NCBI RefSeq assembly: GCF_000787815.1
Contig: NZ_BBPO01000075.1
Span: 1-33,846 of the forward strand
DNA length: 33,846 nucleotides
Direction of reading: 5' to 3'
Source of the DNA: Streptacidiphilus neutrinimicus
GTDB lineage: Bacteria > Actinomycetota > Actinomycetes > Streptomycetales > Streptomycetaceae
Of the stretch, positions 23,262-30,695 are shown one piece after another. The translations under genes were made by a program, and so were the position numbers. Position 1 is the stretch's first letter, and each line of letters opens with the position of its first letter. Under the pieces are notes generated by a model. It was given only the letters and a program-made list of their open reading frames with translations, made no database searches and was not told where the DNA came from.

Positions 23262-23394
23262 GGACGTCGTGCGTATCGCCTAATCCGTATGGAACCGGGG
23301 ACCCAACGTACCTGGGGTGCATCGGCCTTGCGGCCGTAGGAGACCTCCCTCTCCGAACCCGTCAGCTAACCCGGTCGGCGTAGGGACGGAAAGG
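23262..23394 (+). ncRNA. c-di-AMP riboswitch (ydaO/yuaA type)
   Basis: The leader has the conserved blocks of the ydaO class in order: a TAATCCG segment (23281-23287), CCGGGGACCCAA (23295-23306), CTGGGGTGCATCGGCC (23311-23326), GGCCGTAGGAGACCTCCCTCTCCGAACCCG (from 23332) and GTCAGCTAACCCGGTCGGCGTAGGG to about 23385. This is the usual leader of wall-hydrolase genes in streptomycetes, where c-di-AMP binding shuts expression off. The M23-like gene starts 13 bp after its end. The 5' limit is approximate. AT-rich sequence at 23231-23252 upstream probably holds the promoter. Confidence 0.9.
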
Positions 23395-23406
23395 AGCACG
23401 CCAGTC

Positions 23407-24189
23407 ATGGCGGCATACCCGGCCGAGGTCCAGACCCCGGCGCCGACCGACCAACCCGTCCTCGCCGTGCCGCGGCAGCGCGGCGCCGCGCTGGGCCTCG
23501 CGGCCATGGCCGTGGGAGCCAGCAGCGTGATCGGCCTCGCCGGCCCCGCGATGGCGGCCGAGCACGCCGAGCACGGCGGCGCGACCGGCTCCCTCTTCGT
23601 CGACGAGCACGCGGGCGCGGCCTCCACGGCCCACGCCTCCGACGCGGGCACCGCGCTCCTCGACCGCATCCGTACCCAGGGGGCGCCGGACCATTCCGCA
23701 GCCGCCCCAGCCGCTCCGACGACGGCGCAGTCCGTCCGCCTCGAGGCCGCAGCCGCGGCCTCCGCGAAGGCCGCGGCGGCCGAGCGCGTGCGGGCCGTCG
23801 GCCCGCTCGTCCCGCCGATCGCCTGCGCTTCGACCGGGCTCGGACGTGACGCCTCGTACTGGTCCCACCTGCACCCCGGTCAGGACTTCCCGGCCCCCGC
23901 AGGCACGCCGGTCCGCGCGGTCGGCGCCGGGGCCGTCACCTCCGCCGGCTGGGCCGGCAGCTACGGCTACCGCGTGGTCCAGACGCTGCCCGACGGCACG
24001 GAGATCTGGTACTGCCACCTCTCCGCGATCGCCGCCACCGCGGGCTCCGTCCAGGCCGGCCACCCCCTCGGCCGCGTTGGCTCCTCCCGAGGCTTCACCA
24101 CCCCCCACGTCTACATCGAGGTCCGCCCCGACGGCGCCGACCCCGTCGACCCCTCCGCGTGGTTCGCCGCGCACGGCCTCAGCATCTGA
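23407..24189 (+). CDS. M23-family peptidase-like secreted protein lacking one predicted zinc ligand
   Basis: The 260-residue product starts at ATG 23407 with AAGGAG 10 nt upstream. Residues 24-51 form a signal peptide ending AMAAE. An Ala-rich linker (100-135) leads to an M23 lysostaphin-like domain: HLHPGQDFPAPAGTPV (His156, Asp160), YCHLS (His204) and TTPHVYIEV (His234). In M23 enzymes the last motif is H-x-H and its second His binds zinc; here that position is Tyr236 (TAC at 24112-24114), one transition from the expected CAC. The domain may thus be inactive or altered. A c-di-AMP riboswitch controls it, as for active M23 genes in the genus. Confidence 0.88.
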   Translation: MAAYPAEVQTPAPTDQPVLAVPRQRGAALGLAAMAVGASSVIGLAGPAMAAEHAEHGGATGSLFVDEHAGAASTAHASDAGTALLDRIRTQGAPDHSAAAPAAPTTAQSVRLEAAAAASAKAAAAERVRAVGPLVPPIACASTGLGRDASYWSHLHPGQDFPAPAGTPVRAVGAGAVTSAGWAGSYGYRVVQTLPDGTEIWYCHLSAIAATAGSVQAGHPLGRVGSSRGFTTPHVYIEVRPDGADPVDPSAWFAAHGLSI

Positions 24190-24327
24190 GCCTCAGGGGC
24201 GCAGCACTACTCAGGGGCGCGACGAACGGCGCGACATGCCACCGACGTCCGGATGGTCCTCAACGTTCAGGGCCATCCGCACAGGGTGGTTTCTCGCGCA
24301 GTTCCCCGCGCCCCTGAGGTGTTGCCA
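24190..24327. repeat. Inverted-repeat element of streptomycete type
   Basis: CTCAGGGGCGCG (24210-24221) is exactly complementary to CGCGCCCCTGAG (24307-24318), and a second copy CCTCAGGGGCGC (24191-24202) matches 24308-24319. On the minus strand the right arm reads AGGGGCGCGGGGAACTGCGC, a string I recall as widespread between Streptomyces genes. It lies between the convergent M23-like and small membrane protein genes and could act as a bidirectional terminator. Confidence 0.65.
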
Positions 24328-24627
24328 CTACTTCCGGTCGGCGACGGCCCAGCTCGCGAGGGCGACGGTGCCGGCCACCGTCAGGACGGACGGCCACGCG
24401 CCCAGCTTCTTCGCCAGCGGGTGGGAACCCGCGAACGCGGCCACGTAGAGGCCGCCCAGCGCGGCGGCCGCCTTCGGGCCCGCCGCCCTGCGCCACTGCC
24501 ATGCGGCCACGCCGCCCGCCGTGGCGAGCGCCACGCCGCCGAGCTCGCGGCGCTTCGTCGCGCGGGCGACGGCGTAGCCGCCGACGAGACCCGTGGCGGC
24601 GACGAGCGAAGAGGGGACCTCGGCCAT
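24328..24627 (-). CDS. Small four-helix membrane protein, function unknown
   Basis: The 99-residue protein from ATG 24627 has GGAGG at proper distance upstream. Four hydrophobic segments are visible (about 8-23, 30-46, 53-68 and 78-96), joined by short basic loops (RATKRREL, WRRAAGPK, HPLAKKLG). No known domain is recognised; its general look is that of a conserved actinobacterial small membrane protein. It begins 27 bp after the stop of the 529-residue gene on the same strand, so the two may be co-transcribed. Whether they act together is unknown. Confidence 0.75.
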   Translation of the reverse strand: MAEVPSSLVAATGLVGGYAVARATKRRELGGVALATAGGVAAWQWRRAAGPKAAAALGGLYVAAFAGSHPLAKKLGAWPSVLTVAGTVALASWAVADRK

Positions 24628-24654
24628 GGAAAGTGAACCTCCGTCAGTCAGTGG

Positions 24655-26244
24655 TCAGTTCGTGCGCGTGTTGTGCAGGTGGAGTCCGATGTAGCCGATG
24701 TAGACCCGGCCGCTGCCCGAGCAGTCGTCGTGGTAGTGCAGGCGCGGAGCCGTGCCGCCACCGCCTATTCGCAGGTGGGCGCCCATGAAGACGCGGCCCG
24801 ACGGGTCGACCTCGACCGGGACCGGCAGCTGGCGTTCCCGCTTCCACTTGGCGTTCGTGCTCACCGTCCGGGACTCGCCGCGGATCACCTTGCGCGGTGG
24901 GAAGGGGTGGCAGTCGGGCGGGGTGTTCTCGCACCAGCTGCGGAAATCGCCGCCCGCGGAGCCGGACTTGGCCGACTCGGCGTAGTCCTGCAGGGCCATC
25001 AGCGCGTCCCAGGTCATCCGGACCCAGGTGGGGTGGTCCGTCTGCTCGTCCAGCTCCTTGGTCAGCCGGGCGTCACCGGTGAACGCGAGCTGCGGGAACT
25101 CGTCCAGACGGTCCAGCAGCTCCGCGAAAGTCGCGGGCTCGGAGTCCTGCGGGCGCACGGGGCGGCCGGAGAGCGTGCGCAGCTTCGTGCGGACCGCGCG
25201 CAGCTCGCTGTACTGTTCGTCGTACTCGGCGGCCAGCAGCGACTCCCGCTCCTCCGCGGCGCGCAGCCAGCGGCGGACCTCCTGCAGCTCCTCCGCTCGG
25301 GCCCGCTGCTCGTGGGCCTCCTCCTCCTCGTGGTCCACCAGCAGGCCGCCGGGCTGGATCGCGTCCGCCTCGGGCAGGCCCTCGGGACGCAGCGGAGGCA
25401 GGCCGACCAGCTGGTCCGCCAGCGGCGCCTGCACGGCGAGCCGACGCGGCAGCCAGGCCAGCAGGCCGGATGCGCGGCGCAGGTTCTCCTCGATCGTCGT
25501 GCGGGACATCACCCGGTGCCGGGCCGCCTCCGGCGCCCATGCCGGATCAAGGCCCGGGAGGTACGTGCGGACCGCACCGCCGTAGACGCGGTGGTGCTCG
25601 AGCGCCGTGTTGAACGCGCGTTCCGCGCCGGGGGAGAGCGCGTAGAGGACGGCGATCCCGCTGCAGCTGCGCAGCAGCGGGTCGACGGTGTCGTCGAGCC
25701 AGTCCTCGAAGTCGGTGTGGAGAGGGGTGCTGGCGACGACGATGGGCAGCCGCCGGTCCGGGTCGCACAGCTCGTCGAGGATGTCGTCGACGTCGCCCCG
25801 CTCGATCACGCCCGGCAACGCGTGCACCCGCGCTGAGCCGGGCTGTTCGCCCTCCGTCGCGTCCAGCACGTCCAGCAGCCCGCGGGCGAGCGCCGGCACG
25901 GGCGCCTTCGCGGGCTCCTCGCCGCGCACCGGCAGCTGCTCGGCGTCCAGCTGCACCCAGGTGCGGCCGTCGCGCGCGGTGGCGACGGTCAGCGAGGTCT
26001 GCCAGATGCCCTGCACGGTGAACTCGCGCAGCCGCCAGCGGGCCAGCCGCCCCTGCACGGCCTTGCCACGGGCCACCTGGTCCAGCACGGCCTGCGGTCC
26101 GACGCGCCGTCGTCCGTTCCCGGAACCCGGTTCGTCGTAGTGCAGCGCCTTGAGCCACTGCCGCAGCTGCTGTTCGGCCAGGGCAACAGTCTCCTGATGC
26201 CCGTGCCCACTGGTCACGGCCATCCGGTAGATGCCATCGGTCAC
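24655..26244 (-). CDS. Unrecognised 529-residue protein
   Basis: I do not recognise this family. GTG 26244 has AGGAGG 8 nt upstream. Residues 50-105 form a mixed basic segment. Residues 165-235 look like an alpha/beta domain (LPIVVASTP, then DFEDWLDDTVDPLLRS, CSGIAVLYALSPGA, VYGGAVRTYLPG). Residues 300-360 are strongly charged and heptad-like, a probable coiled coil (from DHEEEEAHEQ to VRTKLRTL). The C-terminal 50 residues (480-529) are beta-rich and end RLHYHDD...VYIGYIG.HL.NTRTN, with His503, His505, Asp506, Asp507, His522 and His524, possibly a metal-binding or nuclease-like module. There is no signal peptide or membrane helix, so it is cytosolic. A perfect 18-bp palindrome lies 32 bp upstream. 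Confidence 0.8.
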   Translation of the reverse strand: MTDGIYRMAVTSGHGHQETVALAEQQLRQWLKALHYDEPGSGNGRRRVGPQAVLDQVARGKAVQGRLARWRLREFTVQGIWQTSLTVATARDGRTWVQLDAEQLPVRGEEPAKAPVPALARGLLDVLDATEGEQPGSARVHALPGVIERGDVDDILDELCDPDRRLPIVVASTPLHTDFEDWLDDTVDPLLRSCSGIAVLYALSPGAERAFNTALEHHRVYGGAVRTYLPGLDPAWAPEAARHRVMSRTTIEENLRRASGLLAWLPRRLAVQAPLADQLVGLPPLRPEGLPEADAIQPGGLLVDHEEEEAHEQRARAEELQEVRRWLRAAEERESLLAAEYDEQYSELRAVRTKLRTLSGRPVRPQDSEPATFAELLDRLDEFPQLAFTGDARLTKELDEQTDHPTWVRMTWDALMALQDYAESAKSGSAGGDFRSWCENTPPDCHPFPPRKVIRGESRTVSTNAKWKRERQLPVPVEVDPSGRVFMGAHLRIGGGGTAPRLHYHDDCSGSGRVYIGYIGLHLHNTRTN

Positions 26245-26276
26245 CGGCGCTGCCTCCTGACGCTGTGTCGGCGTCG

Positions 26277-26300
26277 CCGCACATCGATGTGCGGATATTC
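26277..26300 (-). promoter_or_regulatory. 18-bp perfect palindrome overlapping a probable promoter
   Basis: CCGCACATCGATGTGCGG (26277-26294) is an exact palindrome. On the minus strand it is immediately preceded by GAATAT (26300-26295), a plausible -10, placing the transcript start inside the palindrome. No convincing -35 is visible. This is the layout of a repressor operator for the 529-residue gene; a transcript 5' hairpin is the alternative. Confidence 0.5.
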
Positions 26301-26366
26301 AGAACAACGCGGCAGGGGGTCCGGATGGTTCCGGTACGGCCGAAGTCGCTGGTGGGGCGCTGATGG

Positions 26367-28175
26367 TCACCGCTCGGCGGCGGGCTGCTGCTGCTCCGGC
26401 CCCTGGTCCTCCGCCTGCTCCTCCGCCTGGTCCTTCGCTCGCTCGGGCGCGGGCGTCCCGGGCCGGGTGACGGGGTACGACGGGCCCTGCGGGTACGGCT
26501 GCGGCAGCGCGGGCTGGTACGGGTGGGGCTGGTACGGCTGGACCTGCGGGTACGCGTACGGCTGCGGGTACGGGCGCTGGGCATACGGTCCGGGCTGCGC
26601 GTAAGGGCCAGGCTGGGCGTAGGGCCCCGGCCGACCGTACGGCCCCGGCTGTCCGTAAGGGCCGGGCTGCGGGTACGGGCCCGGCTGCGCGTACGGGCCC
26701 GGCTGTGCGTACGGGCCCGGCTGCGCGTACGGACCGCCGTACCCCTGGGCGGGCACCTGCGCGGGCATGCCCATCGGCACCCCCATGGGTACCGGGCCAG
26801 GGCGACCGAACGCGGGCATCAGCGGCGGGTGCTTGCGGAACCACTCCTGCTCGCCGACGCGCGCGAACACCGTCGAGACCGCGTCCTTCCGCTCCCACAG
26901 ATGGTGCAGTAGCTCCTGCTCGCGCTCCGTGAAGTGCTGGACGGCCAGCCCGCGGGCCACCCGCTCGCGCAGCAGGGCCAGCGAGGTCGCGAAGGACAGG
27001 TACTCGCGCATGGCCCGGTCCCCGGCCGGACCCTGCTGGAACCGGGCCAGGGCGCGGGCCTGCTTGCGGGTGCGCATCGACGACATGACGACGGGGACTG
27101 GCGAGCTCATCCAGCCCGCCGTCACGTACACCGCCAGCTGGCGGCCGACCGTGCGCAGCTCGTTGCCGCGCGCCCAGACCAGCAGCCACACCATCAGCGC
27201 GAAGACCGGGACCATGAAGAGGAAGTAGACGCCGAGGAACCCTGCTGCGCCCAGCGAGGGCGAGCTGTTCCAGGTGCCGTGCATCAGCATGGCGAAGATC
27301 CAGCCCGCGATCGGCGCGCAGATCCGCTGCCAGCGCTTGCGGCTGATCGCCGCCACACCGAAGCCGACCGCGGTCATCGACGTGAACAGCGGATGCGCGA
27401 AGGGGGACATCACCTCGCGCATCAGGAAGGTGAAGACGGTGACCACGACGGCGCTGCCGCCGTCCGGGCTGCCGTCGGCGACCGAGCGGCCGATGTAGAG
27501 GATGTTCTCGGTGAAGGCGAAGCCGGTCGCGGTGAAGCCCGCGTAGACCGCGCCGTCGACGATGCCGGTGAAGTCGCGGCGGCGGAACAGGAAGATCAGC
27601 AGCAGGGCCGAGCCCTTACAGGTCTCCTCGACCAGCGGTGCGACCAGGCTGGCGCTGAGGGTCTCCCCGCCGCCCACCTGATGGCTGATCAGTTCCGTGG
27701 TGGCCCAGTCGTTGGCCAGCAGTGCGACCAGCGTGGCCGCGCAGGCGCCCCAGCCGAAACAGAAGAGCAGCAGCTTCCACGGCTTGGGCTCGACCCGGTC
27801 GAGCCAGTAGAAGGCGCCAAGGATCAGCGGCACCGGCAGCACGGCCAGCGAGACGCCGATCAGGAAGCCGGAGGTGCCGGTCATCTTCTGCAGCTTGGCG
27901 AGGATGACCACCCCGCACAGCGCCAGCACCAGCACAACCGCGAGCAGGCGCAGCCACCGGTTCTCCAGCAGGTTGCGTCGCACCTTGTAGCGGAAGCTGG
28001 TCGGCGGGCTGAACGGCAGCGCGTCCGTGCCGCCGGCCTGCGGCGCCGCCGGCAGTCCTTCGGGCAGCACCGCGGCGTCGACGGCATCGGTGGGAACGAC
28101 GGAATCGGCGGGGTGCGGTTCGGGTATCGGACCGGCTGCCGCGACGGCCGCGGGCTCCTCGTACTCGCTGCTCAC
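26367..28175 (-). CDS. PrsW family intramembrane metalloprotease
   Basis: The 602-residue protein (GTG 28175) has a disordered 60-residue N terminus, about eight hydrophobic helices (75-335) and a cytoplasmic C-terminal region. Family motifs are EETCK (183-187, EExxK), FTEN (221-224), HP at 261-262 and HG at 299-300; the Glu and His residues are the predicted metal ligands. Bacillus PrsW cleaves an anti-sigma factor, but no anti-sigma gene is adjacent, so the substrate is open. Residues 340-450 form a conserved soluble region, and 481-533 are nine hexapeptide repeats of PGPYAQ type followed by a Pro/Tyr/Gln tail. The 529-residue gene follows on the same strand after 122 bp. Confidence 0.9.
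   Translation of the reverse strand: MSSEYEEPAAVAAAGPIPEPHPADSVVPTDAVDAAVLPEGLPAAPQAGGTDALPFSPPTSFRYKVRRNLLENRWLRLLAVVLVLALCGVVILAKLQKMTGTSGFLIGVSLAVLPVPLILGAFYWLDRVEPKPWKLLLFCFGWGACAATLVALLANDWATTELISHQVGGGETLSASLVAPLVEETCKGSALLLIFLFRRRDFTGIVDGAVYAGFTATGFAFTENILYIGRSVADGSPDGGSAVVVTVFTFLMREVMSPFAHPLFTSMTAVGFGVAAISRKRWQRICAPIAGWIFAMLMHGTWNSSPSLGAAGFLGVYFLFMVPVFALMVWLLVWARGNELRTVGRQLAVYVTAGWMSSPVPVVMSSMRTRKQARALARFQQGPAGDRAMREYLSFATSLALLRERVARGLAVQHFTEREQELLHHLWERKDAVSTVFARVGEQEWFRKHPPLMPAFGRPGPVPMGVPMGMPAQVPAQGYGGPYAQPGPYAQPGPYAQPGPYPQPGPYGQPGPYGRPGPYAQPGPYAQPGPYAQRPYPQPYAYPQVQPYQPHPYQPALPQPYPQGPSYPVTRPGTPAPERAKDQAEEQAEDQGPEQQQPAAER
26577..26735. repeat. 18-bp minisatellite encoding PGPYAQ repeats
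   Basis: About nine copies of an 18-bp unit encode P-G-P-Y-(A/P/G)-(Q/R) in the C-terminal tail of the PrsW-family protein. Copies differ mostly at third positions and at the Ala codon. Low-complexity PGPYxQ tails are common in actinobacterial membrane proteins and often mediate clustering or protein binding. Confidence 0.9.
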
Positions 28176-28233
28176 CCCACGACCTTAGCGGTGGCGCGGA
28201 GCGGCCGGTAAGCAGTTCCTGCGGGTCAGACCG

Positions 28234-28983
28234 TCAGACCCGGCGGAACAGAACATCCCGGACGACGTGACCCTTGGCCAGACCCTGCCGCTCGAACTTT
28301 GTCACCGGCCGCCACTCGGGACGCGGCGCGAAGTCGGCGTGCAGGTTCGCCAGATCGGCGGAGCCGCCCAGCACCTCGAGCATCTGCTCCGCGTAGGGCT
28401 CCCAGTCGGTCGCGCAGTGCACCGTCGCACCCGGGCGCAGCCGGGAGGCGGCGAGCGAGACGAACTCCGGCTGGATCAGCCGGCGCTTGTGGTGGCGAGC
28501 CTTGGGCCATGGGTCCGGGAAGAAGATCCGCAGCCCCTCCAGGCTCTCCGGCGCGAGCTGGTCGCGCAGCAGCACCACCGCGTCGCCCTCCGCGAGCCGG
28601 ACGTTGTCCAGCGCGTCGGACTCGATCCGGCGCAGCAGGTTGCCGTGCCCCGGCGTGTGGACGTCCACGGCGAGCACGCACCGCTCGGGCTCCGCGGCGG
28701 CCATGGTCGCGGTCGCGTCCCCCATGCCGAAGCCGATCTCCAGCACGACCCGCGCGTTCGCCCGCCCGAACCACTCGTCCAGGTCCAGCTGCCGCTTTCC
28801 GTCGACGCGGATGCCGTACCGGTCCCACGACCGCGCCAGCGCGTCGTGCTGAGCGGTGCTCATGCGCCCCTTCCGCGGGTGGAAACTGCGGATCCGCCGC
28901 TCCTGATGCAGTTCGGGCGAGACGGGCGCCCCCGGACGTGCGTCGTCGGGGGCTATGGCGGGGGCGGTGGTCTGGCTGGTCAC
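28234..28983 (-). CDS. trmB: tRNA (guanine-N7-)-methyltransferase
   Basis: TrmB methylates G46 in the variable loop of tRNAs using S-adenosylmethionine. The 249-residue product has the actinobacterial N-terminal block RRIRSFHPRKGRMS (29-42), the SAM-binding motif VLEIGFGMGDATATMA (80-95), the Asp of AVDVHTPG and the family signature IFFPDPWPKARHHKRRLIQ (153-171), then ATDWEPYAEQML. GTG 28983 is chosen because GGAG lies 7 nt upstream and the N-terminal block falls at the usual distance; the frame stays open further upstream but that extension has no family match. It is separated from lhgO by a 404-bp non-coding stretch and from the PrsW-family gene by 58 bp. Confidence 0.93.
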   Translation of the reverse strand: MTSQTTAPAIAPDDARPGAPVSPELHQERRIRSFHPRKGRMSTAQHDALARSWDRYGIRVDGKRQLDLDEWFGRANARVVLEIGFGMGDATATMAAAEPERCVLAVDVHTPGHGNLLRRIESDALDNVRLAEGDAVVLLRDQLAPESLEGLRIFFPDPWPKARHHKRRLIQPEFVSLAASRLRPGATVHCATDWEPYAEQMLEVLGGSADLANLHADFAPRPEWRPVTKFERQGLAKGHVVRDVLFRRV

Positions 28984-29387
28984 AATGCGCTCCAGTCTAC
29001 GGAACCCGCAAAGGGCCCTCGGGGGCACGCGTCCCTTCCTCTGCGTGCCGCGCAGCGCATGGGCGCTCGGCCGCGCGCGGGGAACCCGCCGGAGGCGCGG
29101 TTCCGGGCTCCCCTCGGGTCCGAGAGCCCGGCCCCCTTCGTCCATGCGCTCTCGCGCGGCAACCGTGCCGGGGCGTGCTGCTGGGCCGCTCACGCCGGGG
29201 GCGGGGGACCCGCCTGCGGCACCGGGTCCGCGCATCCGCACAGCGAGGCCCGCGCTTGCGCCCGTGCGCGCCGGGTCCCCGGGGCGCGCTGCTCGGCCGT
29301 CGGCGCCGGTGGCTCCGGCCCCTCGGCGCAGGAGCCACGCTGGCGCGGCCGTTGCCGCGTGCCTGCGCGCAGGGGCGCATCCGCGTG
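28984..29387. other. 404-bp GC-rich non-coding stretch with hairpins
   Basis: Between trmB and lhgO (both minus) no coding signal is convincing on either strand. Two hairpins stand out: GTGGCTCC (29309-29316) with GGAGCCAC (29331-29338), 50-80 bp after the lhgO stop and a possible terminator, and CCGGGCTC (29103-29110) with GAGCCCGG (29124-29131). Phrases such as GGGGAACCCGCC and GGGGGACCCGCC recur in degenerate form, suggesting decayed repeats. Confidence 0.45.
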
Positions 29388-30590
29388 TCAGGCGTCCAGG
29401 GCGGTCAGGGTGCGGGAGGCGATCTCGCGGCCGATGAGGAGGGAGGCGGTCGCCGCAGGGGAGGGGGCGTTGAGGACGTGGACCGTGCGCGGGCCCTGGG
29501 CGAAGGCGAAGTCGTCGACCAGCGCACCGGTGCGGTCGACCGCCTGGGCACGGACGCCCGCGGGAGCGGGGACGAGGTCGTGCTCGGTGATGTCCGGCAG
29601 CAGGCGGCGCAGGGCGCGCGTGAACGCGCGGTGACTGAGGGAGCGGTGCAGCTCGACCGCCTCCGCGCGCCAGTGGCGGGACGCGAGGGACCAGGTGCCC
29701 GGCCAGCTCACCGTCTCGGCGAGGTCCCGCACGCTGATCCGCCCCCACCCGTACCCCTCGCGGGCCAGCGCCGGCACGGCGTTCGGGCCCACGTGGACCC
29801 CGCCCACCAGGTCGCGGGTCAGGTGCACGCCGAGGAAGGGGAACGCCGGGTCCGGCACGGGGTAGACGAGCCCGCGCACGAGCGCGGCCGCCCCGGGGGA
29901 GAGCGCGAAGTACTCGCCGCGGAACGGCACGATGCGCAGCCCGGGCTCGTCCCCGGCCAGCCGCGCGACCCGGTCGCTGTACAGACCCGCGCAGTTCACC
30001 AGCGCGCGGGCGCGGACCTCGCCGAGGGACGTCGTGACCGTCACCCCGTCCGCGCGGCGGTCGATCGCGGTGACCGCGTTCCCGGTCCGGATCCGCGCCC
30101 CCGACAGCTCCGCGTACCGCTCGGCGACGGCGGGGAAGTCGGCGAGGCCCGTCGTCCCGACGTGCAGCGCGGCGACCCCGCGCACGTGCGGTTCGTACGC
30201 CGCGATCTCGCCCGCGGCCAGCTCGCGGATCGGCAGTCCGTGCTCGCGGCCACGCTCCGCGAGGGCGCGCAGCCGGGGCAGTTCGGTCTCGTCGACGGCG
30301 ACGACGAGCTTGCCGGTCACCTCGTGCGGCAGGCCCTGCTCCTTGCAGAACTCCACCATCTCCGCCGCGCCGGCCAGCGCGAAGCGCGCCTTCAGCGAGC
30401 CGGGCTTGTAGTAGAGCCCGCTGTGGATCACGCCGCTGTTGTGCCCGGTCTGGTGCGCGCCGAGCCGCGGCTCCTTCTCCAGCACGATCACGTCCGCGTC
30501 GGGCCGCGCGAGGCTCAACGCGTATGCGGCACTGAGCCCGACGATCCCGCCACCGATGATCACGACGTCGCAGTCGTAGGAGGAACCCAT
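29388..30590 (-). CDS. lhgO: L-2-hydroxyglutarate oxidase/dehydrogenase
   Basis: The 400-residue FAD enzyme oxidises L-2-hydroxyglutarate to 2-oxoglutarate and passes electrons to oxygen or quinones. The N-terminal Rossmann motif GGGIVGLSAAYAL (13-25) with Glu38 binds FAD, and HQTGHNSGVIHSGLYYKPGSLKA (46-68) is the signature of the LhgO branch of the DAO superfamily. The substrate half includes PFRGEYFAL and PFLGVHLTRDLVGGVHVGPNA; FLNAPSPAATASL-like sequence at the C terminus closes the FAD site. ATG 30590 starts directly before the FAD motif. The gene is alone; no glutarate-degradation partner (csiD, gabD) is adjacent, so a metabolite-repair role is most likely. Confidence 0.93.
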   Translation of the reverse strand: MGSSYDCDVVIIGGGIVGLSAAYALSLARPDADVIVLEKEPRLGAHQTGHNSGVIHSGLYYKPGSLKARFALAGAAEMVEFCKEQGLPHEVTGKLVVAVDETELPRLRALAERGREHGLPIRELAAGEIAAYEPHVRGVAALHVGTTGLADFPAVAERYAELSGARIRTGNAVTAIDRRADGVTVTTSLGEVRARALVNCAGLYSDRVARLAGDEPGLRIVPFRGEYFALSPGAAALVRGLVYPVPDPAFPFLGVHLTRDLVGGVHVGPNAVPALAREGYGWGRISVRDLAETVSWPGTWSLASRHWRAEAVELHRSLSHRAFTRALRRLLPDITEHDLVPAPAGVRAQAVDRTGALVDDFAFAQGPRTVHVLNAPSPAATASLLIGREIASRTLTALDA

Positions 30591-30695
30591 GCGGGAACTC
30601 TAGTTGGAGCAGTCCGAGGGCGCTGGGCTCTGCGAAGAAGCGGCGCGGACAAGCGGTGCTGACGTGCGGTGCTGCCGTGCGGTGCGGACCTGCGG

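Noticed and set aside
26577-26735. CRISPR-like array
   Set aside because: The 18-bp units are contiguous and in frame in the PrsW-family gene, with no spacers; it is a coding minisatellite.
28984-29748. N-terminal extension of trmB by 255 codons
   Set aside because: The extension is antisense-like GC-biased sequence through the intergenic region and the lhgO end, with no TrmB similarity; GTG 28983 has a good ribosome site.
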